Part shown: one piece after another, positions 1 through 8,880 of the stretch | Position numbering within the stretch: position 1 is the first letter of the stretch | Layout of the letters: every line of letters starts with the position of its first letter | DNA from: Actinacidiphila alni | GTDB lineage: Bacteria; Actinomycetota; Actinomycetes; Streptomycetales; Streptomycetaceae | Direction of reading: 5' to 3' | Assembly: GCF_900112845.1 (NCBI RefSeq) | Contig: NZ_FONG01000008.1 | Coordinates: 248,001 to 312,000, forward strand | DNA: 64,000 bases | The notes under the pieces: model-generated | What the model was told of the DNA's origin: nothing | Seen by the model: only the letters and a program-made list of their open reading frames with translations | Databases searched by the model: none | Translations under genes and position numbers: made by a program

Positions 1-767
1 GCCAGGGCGTCCAGGTCGACGCCGCCGACCGCGAGCTTGGCGACCTTCGCGTCGAGCGCGGCGACGGCGGACGCGGCCTTGGCGCTGTTCGTCTCGGCGT
101 TGACGAGCGCCTGGTGCATGTCGTGCTTGTCGCCGGCCTTGGTGTTCTTGTAGGCCCAGACATCGACGGGTGCGGGCATGGTGTCCTCCTCGGGCTTGTT
201 CTGCGGGGTGGTGGGTGCGGCCGGTCCGGTCCAGCGCCAGGCGGCGACCGGCTTGCCGCCGCGCGGATCGGCGGGGTCGGCGGTCGGCGGGCAGATCCCG
301 TCGGGAAAGCGCGGCGCGAAGTAGCCGACGACGTGCGACGAACGGCGGAGCGTCTTGTGCGACCAGACGCCGTTGCCCTGGCCGTTGTCGGTCGAGCCGG
401 CCTTCACGGAGTTGCCGCCCTTGGTGTAGACGTAGACCTCGTCGAACCCCGTGACGATCTCCGTGTGGCCGCCGTTCGACAGGTTCACCCAGGCGCCGAG
501 GCTGGGGTACTCCGACCACTGGCCGCGCTGCTTCGCCCAGTTGGTGAAGACGTTGACGTTGTCGACCTTCGGCACGACAGCCTTCAGGTCCACGTCGGCG
601 TACATGTCCCAGTCGAAGATCACGCACCAGGAGACGCGGTTCTCGCCGAACTGCTTGCCGAACTCGGTGTCGTTGTCCCAGCCGTCGGAGCTGTTCCAGT
701 GCTCGTAGATCCGCTCCGGAACGGCCATCACGTGGTCGACCAGGCGGCGCCAATCGGGTGTGACCAT
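1..767 (-). CDS. Phage endolysin, CHAP-like (partial, 3' end outside window)
   Basis: Translation from the ATG at 767-765 gives a protein that begins MVTPDWRRLVDHVMAV and stays open to the window edge (255 codons seen). It has a Cys in SWCVIFDWDMY (about residues 46-56) and a His in GGHTEIVTGFDEVY (about 99-112), the Cys/His arrangement of CHAP or NlpC/P60 peptidoglycan hydrolases. After about residue 170 a Pro-rich linker leads to an Ala/Lys-rich helical stretch. A GGAGGG ribosome site lies 4-9 bases upstream. It is the last gene seen of the tail operon, where actinophage lysins usually sit. Family placement rests on the motif pattern, so the exact peptidase class is inferred. Confidence 0.75.
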   Translation of the reverse strand, partial: MVTPDWRRLVDHVMAVPERIYEHWNSSDGWDNDTEFGKQFGENRVSWCVIFDWDMYADVDLKAVVPKVDNVNVFTNWAKQRGQWSEYPSLGAWVNLSNGGHTEIVTGFDEVYVYTKGGNSVKAGSTDNGQGNGVWSHKTLRRSSHVVGYFAPRFPDGICPPTADPADPRGGKPVAAWRWTGPAAPTTPQNKPEEDTMPAPVDVWAYKNTKAGDKHDMHQALVNAETNSAKAASAVAALDAKVAKLAVGGVDLDAL

Positions 768-781
768 GAGCCCTCCCCGGG

Positions 782-1318
782 CTAGTTGCTCTCCCAGCGG
801 GCGCGCAGGTAGCTGGTGTAGTCGAAGCCGCCGTTGCTGGTGGTGGACAGGGATCCGCCGCTGGACTGGTAGCCGCCCAGCTCGATGTAGTCGCCGACGG
901 CGAGCGCGACGTCGGTGGCGGTGAACGCGGTCGTGGCGAAGCCGCTGACGGGCGCGATGATCTGCTCGCTGGTGGGGACGGTCGTGCCGTTCTTGGTGAT
1001 CCGGGAGGCACGGAATCCGCTGGTGTTCGTTGCCCAGCAGACGCTGGCCTGGACGGAGTAGGTGCCGGCGACCTGGCACACGTACCGGCTGGTGTTGGTG
1101 GCGGTGGAGTGGCCGCCTTCTGTGTCGATGATCTCGGTGTCGAAGGTGATGCTGGCGAAGGTGGCGTTCGCGACGGCCTGGGCGGAGGACTGGTAGCCCC
1201 AGAAGGCGGGGGTTCCGGTGAGGAAGTCCCCGAGCGCCTTGACGTTGGCGTTCCACAGGGCGCCGGTGATCAGGTCGCCGGGGGCTTTCTGCGCCATCAC
1301 GGGGACGATGCGGGGCAC
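782..1318 (-). CDS. C1q-like tail fibre or tip protein
   Basis: 178-residue protein with GTG start and a GGAGG site 7 bases upstream. The last 120 residues are rich in Thr/Ser/Gly and alternate hydrophobic strands (ATFASITFDTEII, GTYSVQASVCWATN, YIELGGYQSSGG), the pattern of a C1q/TNF-type jelly-roll. Such domains occur in receptor-binding proteins at phage tail tips. It lies between the lysin gene and the large minor tail protein. A role in host attachment is inferred from fold and position; no catalytic motif is visible. Confidence 0.6.
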   Translation of the reverse strand: MPRIVPVMAQKAPGDLITGALWNANVKALGDFLTGTPAFWGYQSSAQAVANATFASITFDTEIIDTEGGHSTATNTSRYVCQVAGTYSVQASVCWATNTSGFRASRITKNGTTVPTSEQIIAPVSGFATTAFTATDVALAVGDYIELGGYQSSGGSLSTTSNGGFDYTSYLRARWESN

Positions 1319-1327
1319 GGGCGCCTC

Positions 1328-4168
1328 CTAGTAGGCGAATGTCGCGGTGTCGAACATCGAGGTGGCGGTGTCCCATGCGGCCGGGTTGGTGAGTCCGGTG
1401 GGCAGCAGCTCGGTCACCGCAATGCCTGCGGCGTGGGCCTTGGCCAGCGGCGCGGTCAGGGTGATCACCGCCGACGTCCAGCCGGGGCTGGTGTTGCCGA
1501 CGGACTGCACGGTGACGGTCTCGGCGTTGGTGACGCCGGGCTCGATCTTGAGCTGCTGCCCTTGGGCGAGCTGTGCGGCCAGCGGGTTGGTGTTGTCCTG
1601 GCTGTTGTTGACGGTGATCGTGGTCGCGCCGATCGCGGCGGCCGTCTTGAGGGTGGTGTGCCAGGCGGCGAAGAGGCCGTAGGGGGTGGTGTCGGCTGGG
1701 GAGGTCTGGACGGTCAGGACGGCGTCGCCCTTGTCGTCGAGCGTCCAGGCGAGGTTTTCGACGAACTGCTCGTAGCTGGTGGCCGGTGCGCCGACGGGGC
1801 GGCGCATGACGCGGACGCGGGTGCCCAGCTCCAGGGCGAGGCAGACCGGCCACAGCGCCGGGTAGGCCGACGGGTGGAGCTTGATGCCGGCCAGGCGCAT
1901 CAGCGGCTGCCGGTAGCGGGAGGCGAGGTAAAACGCGGCGTCCTGGCACTCCAGCGGGTCCAGGGAGTTGATCGTGCGGGACAGCGTCCGGGGGGCGTAT
2001 GCCTTGACGCTGGCGTCGTCGACGGCGGTGAAGACCTGCCCGGTGCCCTGCTGGGTGACCGCGATCTGGTTGCCGAGGTGGGCGCTGTCCTGGTCGGGCT
2101 GGCAGTCCTCGTACGGGAATTCGCCGAGGTCGACGCGCTCGCCGAAGACGTAGGCGGGGGTGAGGGTGTTGTAGCGGGCGGCGCGGGACTGGAAGGTGAC
2201 GGTCCCGGAGCCGTCGACGAAGTGGGCGCCGCCTTCGGTGTCGACGACGGCCTGGAGGGCGGTGACGGCGTCCTGTCCGCCGAAGTCGGCCGGGCCCATG
2301 GCCGTGGTCAGGCCGGTCTGGATGCTGGTGGGCCCGGCGTATCCGGCGTAGCGCAGGATCCGCGCGTAGCGGGCGTCGGTGGATTCCCCGGCGCAGGAGG
2401 CTTTCCAGGCGCTGTAGAGGTTCTCGCGGTCGCTGACCGCCAGGGCGGTGGGGAATTCGGCGACGAAGGCGATCTCGCCGCCGAAGTTGCTGCTGGTGAA
2501 GCGGATCTGGTTGTCGACGAACGCGCCGATGCTGTCCATGGTCAGGCCCTGCGGGATGTTGCCCGCCGGGATGGTCTGGGTGAAGCCGCTGTCGTCGAGG
2601 CGGAAGGTCCGCTGGCCGGTGGCCGCGTTCTGGGTCAGGAACAGCAGGTGCCAGTTGCCGTCGGTGACCGCTGGCCACGGAGGGACGAAGAGATTGGCTC
2701 CGGCGGAGTTGGGGCCCGAGGAGTTCAGGGCCAGATGCCCGGTGCTGTCGATGCTGATGATCAGCGTGGTCCCGGCCGGGGCTCCGGCGGAGTTGCGGGT
2801 GTTGTCCATGCAGCACCACAGGTCCGCGGCGTAGGCGGGGGTCGGGCCGGTGTACCGGAACGCGATCATGCGCGTCCATCCGGCGCCGGCGTCGACCGGC
2901 CCGGTGATGCCCGCGCCGGTCAGCGACAGATACGTGCAGGGCCCGAAGGTGTTCGCGCCGACGCTGGGGTTGCCGAAGTGGGCCACGGTGCCGCTGCTGC
3001 CGGTGAAGACACCGGTCACCGTGTCGTTGGCGGTCACCGCGGCGCCGAACGACAAGGCCCCTTTGCCGTACTTGCTGCTGAGTACGGGCATGGGCGGGCT
3101 TTTGCCGGTGGAGTCAGCCGCCGAGGTGGATCCGGCGGGGTCGTCGAGCCGGTAGATGAACCGCGGGTTGTGGGAGGCGATCTCGGCGGCCAGCGGGTCC
3201 GGCAGCTTGACCTGCGACAGCAGCCCGAACGCGTCCGTGCTCGGCGGCAGCAGGGTGCCGTAGGTGCCGTCCATCTGCCACTGGCTGGGGTTGTGCTCGG
3301 TGAACCCGGCGAACATGCCGTACCAGGTGCCGGGCTGCACCCAGGTGGTCGCGGCGCTGCCCCGCTCCAGCTGCCAGGCGTCGACCTGGATGTTGGCGGC
3401 CGACCCGGGCGCGGTCACGACCTGCACGCCCACGAACTGCATCGCGGCGTTGGCTGCGGCCGTCGCGGTGAGCGTGAGCTGTGTCCAGGCGGCGGTGGCG
3501 TTGCCCACCAGGGTCGCGGTCGAGCCGACGGCGGTGGACGCCGCGGTGTTCTTCGCGTCGCGGGTGCGGTATCCGGCGGCGACCTGCACCGTGGTGCCGG
3601 GGGTGACGTTGCGGACCTGGAGCTGCACCGTGTAGGTCTGGCCGGCCCGTACGGCGGGCTGGGCGGTGTAGCAGATCCACTGCGTCGCGGTCGCGGTGGC
3701 CGCGACCGCGAACTGCGCGACCGTGCTGCCCTGGGCGGCCGTGCCGGACGTGAGGAACTGGCCGCCGGCCGGGTCGGTCTCGGTGAACATCGACGGCCCG
3801 GCCGCACTGGTGTCGATCACGGTGCCACCGAGCCCGGCACCGCAGGTGGCCTGCGTGGAGTTGAGCAGGTTCACCGACGGCGGCCACTGCGCGCGCTGCC
3901 GGAACGGCTGGAACGGCAGGATCCGCCCCGCGTACGGTCCCGTCGCGTTGGCCGGGTCGATGGCGCCGTCGGGGTTGGACAGCACCACCGACGCGGTCCC
4001 GGCCTGCACCTGGTCCAGCTCGGCCTGCCGGCCGCGGCTGCCGGAGAACGTCCCCAGCGTCCGCCCGGTGACGTCGACGTACCGGTCCGCGGGGACGGCG
4101 CCGGCGTTGTAGTCCCACGCCGGGCCCCAGGCGGACTCGATGACCGGATAGTTCGGGTTCACTGCCAC
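1328..4168 (-). CDS. Large minor tail protein with LamG-like domain
   Basis: 946 residues, GTG start with AGGAGG 7 bases upstream. The N-terminal third has repeated Thr/Ala-rich beta sandwich segments (TQWICYTAQPAVRAGQTYTV). The middle contains a concanavalin/LamG-like stretch (GWTRMIAFRYTG, DGNWHLLFLTQ, about residues 430-520). The C-terminal part looks like a baseplate hub or tail-tip protein. It follows the tape-measure gene by 10 bases. A tail-tip or adsorption role is expected from size, composition and place; the exact partner is not known. Confidence 0.7.
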   Translation of the reverse strand: MAVNPNYPVIESAWGPAWDYNAGAVPADRYVDVTGRTLGTFSGSRGRQAELDQVQAGTASVVLSNPDGAIDPANATGPYAGRILPFQPFRQRAQWPPSVNLLNSTQATCGAGLGGTVIDTSAAGPSMFTETDPAGGQFLTSGTAAQGSTVAQFAVAATATATQWICYTAQPAVRAGQTYTVQLQVRNVTPGTTVQVAAGYRTRDAKNTAASTAVGSTATLVGNATAAWTQLTLTATAAANAAMQFVGVQVVTAPGSAANIQVDAWQLERGSAATTWVQPGTWYGMFAGFTEHNPSQWQMDGTYGTLLPPSTDAFGLLSQVKLPDPLAAEIASHNPRFIYRLDDPAGSTSAADSTGKSPPMPVLSSKYGKGALSFGAAVTANDTVTGVFTGSSGTVAHFGNPSVGANTFGPCTYLSLTGAGITGPVDAGAGWTRMIAFRYTGPTPAYAADLWCCMDNTRNSAGAPAGTTLIISIDSTGHLALNSSGPNSAGANLFVPPWPAVTDGNWHLLFLTQNAATGQRTFRLDDSGFTQTIPAGNIPQGLTMDSIGAFVDNQIRFTSSNFGGEIAFVAEFPTALAVSDRENLYSAWKASCAGESTDARYARILRYAGYAGPTSIQTGLTTAMGPADFGGQDAVTALQAVVDTEGGAHFVDGSGTVTFQSRAARYNTLTPAYVFGERVDLGEFPYEDCQPDQDSAHLGNQIAVTQQGTGQVFTAVDDASVKAYAPRTLSRTINSLDPLECQDAAFYLASRYRQPLMRLAGIKLHPSAYPALWPVCLALELGTRVRVMRRPVGAPATSYEQFVENLAWTLDDKGDAVLTVQTSPADTTPYGLFAAWHTTLKTAAAIGATTITVNNSQDNTNPLAAQLAQGQQLKIEPGVTNAETVTVQSVGNTSPGWTSAVITLTAPLAKAHAAGIAVTELLPTGLTNPAAWDTATSMFDTATFAY

Positions 4169-4178
4169 CGGGCGCCTC

Positions 4179-7100
4179 CTAACGGCTGAACGCGGGGTAC
4201 GTGGTGGGGTTGCGGGCCCCGAACCGGGCGAACCCGGCCTGGACGACGCCGACCAGCTGCTCGCCCGTGGTGAGCACCGACCCGTCGACGTGCACGGTCA
4301 CGCTCTGGTTGACGACTTGGCCGCCGCCGGTGATGCCGCCGTAGCCGGGCCCCAGGCCCGGGGCGGACACCGCCGAGGCCATCGCGGCGACCGCCGCGGT
4401 GGCGTGGTGCGTGCCGGCCTCGATGCCGACGGCCAGGCCCTGCGGGATGAACTGGCCGAGGTCGGCGAACACCTGGCTGGGCGAGTGGATGCCCAGGGCC
4501 TTCTTGATGGCCTTCTGCATGGCCAGGGCGATCCGCAGCATCTGCGCCTCGATGGACGCCTCCTGGCTTTTCAGGCCCCGGATCAGGCCCTGCGCCGATT
4601 TGATCCCGGCCCCGTACATCGCGTCGGCCACCAGCTTGCCGGTCTGGCCGGCCTGGGCCTGCATGCCGGCCTGATCCCGGTTCATCTCCGCGATCTGGCC
4701 CTTGCTCGCCGCGGCGAGCGCCAGGGCGGTGGCTCCGGCCTGGTCGACGCCGGCGTTCGCCAGCTGCTCGATCAGGTCCGAGCGCAGACCCTTCTTGTGC
4801 AGCTCGTCCAGCTCGGCCGCGAAAGCCTTCGCGGCCTGGACCCGGTCGCGCATCTGGTCCAGGACGTCGTTGGCGTTGACCGCCCGGCCCTCGTCCGGGG
4901 ACTGCGTGATGATGCTGGCGTTCTGCATGATCCCCGAGGCGATGCCCGACTTCTCGTCCGACCACGCCTTCTGGAGGGAGGCGAGGTTGGACTGCGCGGA
5001 CTTCAGCCGGGCCGCGACGTTGTCGCGGTTCGCCGCGAGGTTCCGCAGCAGGTCGTTGTCCTTGGCGACGACGGCCTGGAGCTGCTTGTGGTGGGAACCG
5101 AAGTCCACGTACAGGCTGTTGGCGATCTTCGTGGTGGCGGTCTTGACCTGGGACTGGGAGCCGGTCAGCCCCTGCACCAGGCCCTGGATCACGTAGGCGC
5201 CCAGCGAAGCGAACTTCTTGGACGGGCTGTTGATCTCCAGCTCGGCGGAGAACGCGTCCACGGTGCCGGCCGCCACGCCGGTGACGGCGGTGTGGGCCAG
5301 GTGCGCGTTGTCGTTCACGCCGAGCGCGATGCCCTCGACGATCCCCGAGCCGACCTCGTCCGCGAACAGCTTGGACGGGGAGTTGATGCCGAGGAAGTGC
5401 TTCGCGGAACTCAGCGCGTCGTGCGCGAGGTTGCCCAGCTCGCCCTTGAGCGCGCCGCCGGCGGACTCGACGCCGCGGATGATGCCGTGCACGATGTCGA
5501 CGCCGACCTGCACGAAGTCGTTGCCGATGTGCGCCACCGCGGTGTACGCGGCATGCAGGCCGCCGGAGACCGTGGCCTTGATCCGGCTGACGCCGCCGGC
5601 GATGGAGTGCTCGGCGCTGATCAGCGGGGTGACCATCGCCGACCGGATGGCGCCCCAGATGGCGCCCGCGACCGCGCGGGTGCCGGTCCAGGCCGCGGAC
5701 AGCCAGGCCGCCGCGGTGTGCCAGACCGACTGCACGGTGTGCCAGGTCGCCATCGTCGGGGCGATGACGGCCAGCTCGATGGCCGCCCACACCACGTGGG
5801 CACCGGTCTGGATGCCGCCCCAGATGAACAGCAGGAACGCTGCGATGGCGCCCCACACCGCGTGCGCGGTGCCGGTGATCTCGCTGTGGAAGTGGTTCCA
5901 GATCGCCATGACGATCGCGACCGCCGGCAGGAAGATCACCAGCAGCAGCGGCCACCACGTCCGGAAAAACGCGGTGATGCTGTTCCACACGGCGGTCGTG
6001 GTGGCGGCCACCCAGTGCCAGCCGCCCACGATCGGGTCGGCGACGGTGTGCCAGGCCGAGGCGACCCACGCTGCGGTCGCCGACCAGGCGCCGGTCACGG
6101 TGCCGGTGATGGAGTGCCAGGCGTCCACCGTTCCGTCGCGGACGTCGTCCCAGATACCGACGATGAAGTGCCCGGTGGCCTCGGTGCCGGTCTTGATCGC
6201 CGACCAGACCTGGTCCCAGTGCATCGCCAGCAGCACCAGCGCGGCGATCAGCGCCATCACCCCGACGACGATCCACACCACGGGGTTGACCGCAGCTGCG
6301 GCGGCCATCTCGTACAGCCACGCTGTGGCGGCGGCCAGCGCGAAGACGAGCACGCCGCCGATGACGGCGGCAGCGGCCTTGGCTGCGGTCTGGTGCTGGG
6401 TCAGCCAGGTGGTGGCCTCGCCGATGACGTGGACGGCGGCCTGGACGTACGGGGTGAGGTACTGGCCGATCTCGATGCCCAGGGCCTCGGCGGAGGCTTT
6501 CGCCTCGGCCATCTCCTGGTTGAAGTTCTTCTGGACGTCCGCCCAGCCCTCGACTTCCTTGCCGCCGGCTTTGACGTGCTCGGCGACCCCGGCCGTGTTC
6601 TTCTCGAAATCGGCCATGTGGGGGCCGGTGAGCTGGAGGGCGCCCATCATGGACTTGGTGCCGCCGACCATGGTGGCCAGCGCACCGATGTACGTCTGCT
6701 GGGTGGGGGGCAGGTCGGCCAGCACCCGCTGGAACTCCGTCGCGGACTTGGACGCGCCGCGCAGGTGCTGGATCACGACGGTGCCGGCCGGGCCCATGTG
6801 GGCCTCAATGGCGTCGGTCAGGGTGGTCAGCGTCGCGGCCAGGCCCTTGTTCCCCAGTTCCTGGCCGACCTGCACCGCGTTCAGGCCGAGGTTCTTCATC
6901 TCCTCCGCGGCCTTGGCCGACGGGTTGGAGAGCATGCCGATGGTCTGCCGCAGGTAGGTGGCGGCGACCCGGGCCGGGGTGCCCTGCGCGGTCATCGTCG
7001 CCATCGCGCCGAGGACTTCGTTCAGCCCGACCTTGGCCGCCGCCGCGGTCGGGAGGATCGAGGACATCGATCCGGCGAGGTCTTCGAGGTTGGTTTTGCC

Positions 7101-7640
7101 CTCGGCCTCGGTGGCGATGAGCGCGTTCATCGTCGGCACCACGGAGTCGGCGCCGGACTTGTAGGCGTTCATCGCCGTGGTGACGGCGTCGGTGGTGGTC
7201 TTCAGGTCGGCGTTGCCGACCTTGGCGCCCTCGGCCGCCGTCTCCAGCACCTTCAGCGCATCGGCGCCGTGGTACGACGCCGACTCGGTCATGTAGAGGC
7301 CGGCGGTCAGTTCCTCGGTGGACTGGCCGACCCTGCCCGCCATCGACAGCACGCCGTCGGAGACGAGCTTCATGTTCCCGGCGGCCTCGCCCGCGCCGGT
7401 ACGGACCCGGGTCATCTGCTGCTGGAAGTCGCCCGCCATCTCCACGGTGTGCTTGGCGACCTCCCCGGCGGCGACACCAAGGCCGAGCAGGGCGGCCTTG
7501 CCCATGATCCCGGTGCGCTGGAACGCGCCCGCACCGGAGGCGTCGACGCCGGCGAGTTCCGCCTCGACGCCGCGGATGGCGCCCTTGACGCCGGTGGTGC
7601 GGCCGAGGAATTCGATGAAGACGGGGGGCAGACCGCCCAC
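4179..7640 (-). CDS. Tail tape-measure protein
   Basis: 1153 residues, the longest gene in the tail block, as expected for the ruler that sets tail length and helps DNA entry. The N-terminal 400 residues match the TP901/PhageMin_Tail pattern (GAGEAAGNMKLVSDGVLSMA, MNAYKSGADSVVPTMNALIA). Residues about 420-700 contain several hydrophobic segments such as AAAVIGGVLVFALAAATAWL. The motif INSPSK/IHSPSQ recurs three times in the C-terminal half, a common feature of tape-measure tails. It starts with GTG after a G-rich ribosome site and lies downstream of the chaperone genes, the standard siphovirus order. Confidence 0.93.
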   Translation of the reverse strand: MGGLPPVFIEFLGRTTGVKGAIRGVEAELAGVDASGAGAFQRTGIMGKAALLGLGVAAGEVAKHTVEMAGDFQQQMTRVRTGAGEAAGNMKLVSDGVLSMAGRVGQSTEELTAGLYMTESASYHGADALKVLETAAEGAKVGNADLKTTTDAVTTAMNAYKSGADSVVPTMNALIATEAEGKTNLEDLAGSMSSILPTAAAAKVGLNEVLGAMATMTAQGTPARVAATYLRQTIGMLSNPSAKAAEEMKNLGLNAVQVGQELGNKGLAATLTTLTDAIEAHMGPAGTVVIQHLRGASKSATEFQRVLADLPPTQQTYIGALATMVGGTKSMMGALQLTGPHMADFEKNTAGVAEHVKAGGKEVEGWADVQKNFNQEMAEAKASAEALGIEIGQYLTPYVQAAVHVIGEATTWLTQHQTAAKAAAAVIGGVLVFALAAATAWLYEMAAAAAVNPVVWIVVGVMALIAALVLLAMHWDQVWSAIKTGTEATGHFIVGIWDDVRDGTVDAWHSITGTVTGAWSATAAWVASAWHTVADPIVGGWHWVAATTTAVWNSITAFFRTWWPLLLVIFLPAVAIVMAIWNHFHSEITGTAHAVWGAIAAFLLFIWGGIQTGAHVVWAAIELAVIAPTMATWHTVQSVWHTAAAWLSAAWTGTRAVAGAIWGAIRSAMVTPLISAEHSIAGGVSRIKATVSGGLHAAYTAVAHIGNDFVQVGVDIVHGIIRGVESAGGALKGELGNLAHDALSSAKHFLGINSPSKLFADEVGSGIVEGIALGVNDNAHLAHTAVTGVAAGTVDAFSAELEINSPSKKFASLGAYVIQGLVQGLTGSQSQVKTATTKIANSLYVDFGSHHKQLQAVVAKDNDLLRNLAANRDNVAARLKSAQSNLASLQKAWSDEKSGIASGIMQNASIITQSPDEGRAVNANDVLDQMRDRVQAAKAFAAELDELHKKGLRSDLIEQLANAGVDQAGATALALAAASKGQIAEMNRDQAGMQAQAGQTGKLVADAMYGAGIKSAQGLIRGLKSQEASIEAQMLRIALAMQKAIKKALGIHSPSQVFADLGQFIPQGLAVGIEAGTHHATAAVAAMASAVSAPGLGPGYGGITGGGQVVNQSVTVHVDGSVLTTGEQLVGVVQAGFARFGARNPTTYPAFSR

Positions 7641-7662
7641 GAGCCACCCCCCGCCGGTCAGG

Positions 7663-8139
7663 TCATGTTCGGGTGGCCTTCAGCCAGGCGGCCTGCCAGA
7701 CGGCCGCCATCTTCGGTTCCGCCTTGCGGATCCCGGGCCTGAAGTACGGGTACTGCGCCTCCAGGCGCTTCTTGTAGAGGTTGCGGACGCCCTTGCCGAC
7801 GCCGACGCCGCCGGCGAACCCGCCGCCCGGGATCGGCTTCGGGCGCCGCACCCCGCCGACGCCCTTGGACAAAGAGCCGGTCAGCCGCCCCGGGCCGCCG
7901 CCCTTGGTGACGTGGTGCGGGGACAGGTTGAGACTGACCGTGGCGCCGGTGCGGGTCGAGGCGCCGCGGTGGTCCCACCGGGGCCGGCCCCGCAGACCGG
8001 ACCGGACCGACTTCTTGGCCAGCGCCTGGGTGGCCTTGAGCGCTTTGAGGGTGGCCACGTCGATCTCGCGGTTCATCACGCGCAGGCCCGCCTGCGCCTC
8101 CCGCACCCCGGTCACGCGGACGCCGATGCCGTTAGCCAT
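7663..8139 (-). CDS. Basic phage protein, HK97 gp10-like
   Basis: 158 residues starting MANGIGVRVTGVREAQAGLR. The ATG at 8139 overlaps the stop of the frameshifted tail chaperone product (TAA at 8134-8132), so translation is coupled. The protein is strongly basic, with a Gly-rich centre (GGGPGRLTGSLSKGVGG). The N-terminus resembles HK97-gp10-type tail or connector proteins. Those usually lie upstream of the major tail gene, so its place between chaperone and tape measure is less usual. Function is not certain; a structural tail role is inferred. Confidence 0.6.
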   Translation of the reverse strand: MANGIGVRVTGVREAQAGLRVMNREIDVATLKALKATQALAKKSVRSGLRGRPRWDHRGASTRTGATVSLNLSPHHVTKGGGPGRLTGSLSKGVGGVRRPKPIPGGGFAGGVGVGKGVRNLYKKRLEAQYPYFRPGIRKAEPKMAAVWQAAWLKATRT

Positions 8140-8370
8140 GGGCGCGCATCTCCCTCTTCTCGCGGTTGCTGCGGGCCCTGGCCACCGTGTCGTCGACGGC
8201 CAGCAGCCAGTCGAGCTGCACCGCGCTCTCGTCCTCCAGCGCGGACGGCGGGCAGTGCAGCAGCGTGCACAGCCGCCAGATCCGCAGCTCCTCATGCGGC
8301 AGTTCGTCGGCGTCGTACTCGAACAGTCCCTCCAGCTGCCCCCTCAGCCGCTGGAGGGCCCGGTAGGGGA
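8132..8370 (-). CDS. Frameshift extension of tail assembly chaperone
   Basis: The -1 frame relative to the upstream chaperone gene is open past its stop at 8344 and encodes PYRALQRLRGQLEGLFEYD and a further 60 residues, ending at TAA 8134-8132. No ATG, GTG or TTG start with a ribosome site is seen at its beginning. It sits exactly where siphoviruses place the second chaperone product, made by -1 slippage. A possible slip site is TCC-CCT at 8370-8365, where the A-site tRNA can re-pair to CCC but the P-site pairing is imperfect. The reading frame is clear; the slip position is inferred. Confidence 0.65.
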
Positions 8371-8871
8371 CGCCGGGTCCGGCGTCGGGGCGAAGCTGGG
8401 GTTCAGGGCCCGCTGGTACGGGGCGACCGCCTTGCGCAGGGCATCCAGCGCCGGGGTCGGCAGGTCCAGGACCGCGTCGGCCGACACGGGGAAGTCCCAG
8501 GACCAGCCGCGGACCGCGGCGACCACCAGGCCATCCTGCAACTCCTCCAGGACGTCGAACGCCTCGCCCATCGAGGCGGCGATGGCGACCTGCTCGGCCA
8601 TCGTCATCTCGCCGCCGGACTCGGTGGCCTTCTGACCCTCGCTGACCGCGTTCATGAACGAGGGGAACGAGGTGAGCCTGGCGGACAGGCGCTTGATGGG
8701 GCGCCGCATCCGCTCGGTAATGTCGGAGACGGGCCGCAGGTCGGCCCAGCCGCCCGGCAGCGGGATCCGGTTGGCCTGGGTGATGTCCAGGACCGGCGCG
8801 GCCGGGGCAGCCGGTTCGGCAGTCGTGCTGGGCGTCAGCGCGCCGCCGTCGATGTCGAGGGTGTCGGACAC
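8344..8871 (-). CDS. Tail assembly chaperone (gpG-like)
   Basis: 175 residues, GTG start with AAGGA upstream. It lies between the major tail protein and the tape measure, the fixed place of gpG-like chaperones that coat the tape measure during tail assembly. The N-terminus is acidic and Ala/Pro-rich, followed by a helical body (ERMRRPIKRLSARLTSFPSF). The last 15 residues are Pro-rich and end at TGA 8346-8344; the adjacent -1 frame carries on as the probable gpGT-type extension. Confidence 0.8.
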   Translation of the reverse strand: MSDTLDIDGGALTPSTTAEPAAPAAPVLDITQANRIPLPGGWADLRPVSDITERMRRPIKRLSARLTSFPSFMNAVSEGQKATESGGEMTMAEQVAIAASMGEAFDVLEELQDGLVVAAVRGWSWDFPVSADAVLDLPTPALDALRKAVAPYQRALNPSFAPTPDPASPTGPSSG

Positions 8872-8880
8872 GGGGATTCC

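Noticed and set aside
1109..4189. Very long plus-strand open frame opposite the minor tail gene
   Set aside because: Antisense shadow of the GC-rich minor tail gene; composition almost only Gly/Ala/Arg/Val/Asp and no domain.
4290..7742. 1150-codon plus-strand open frame opposite the tape measure
   Set aside because: Low-complexity antisense frame; the minus strand has a clear tape-measure protein.
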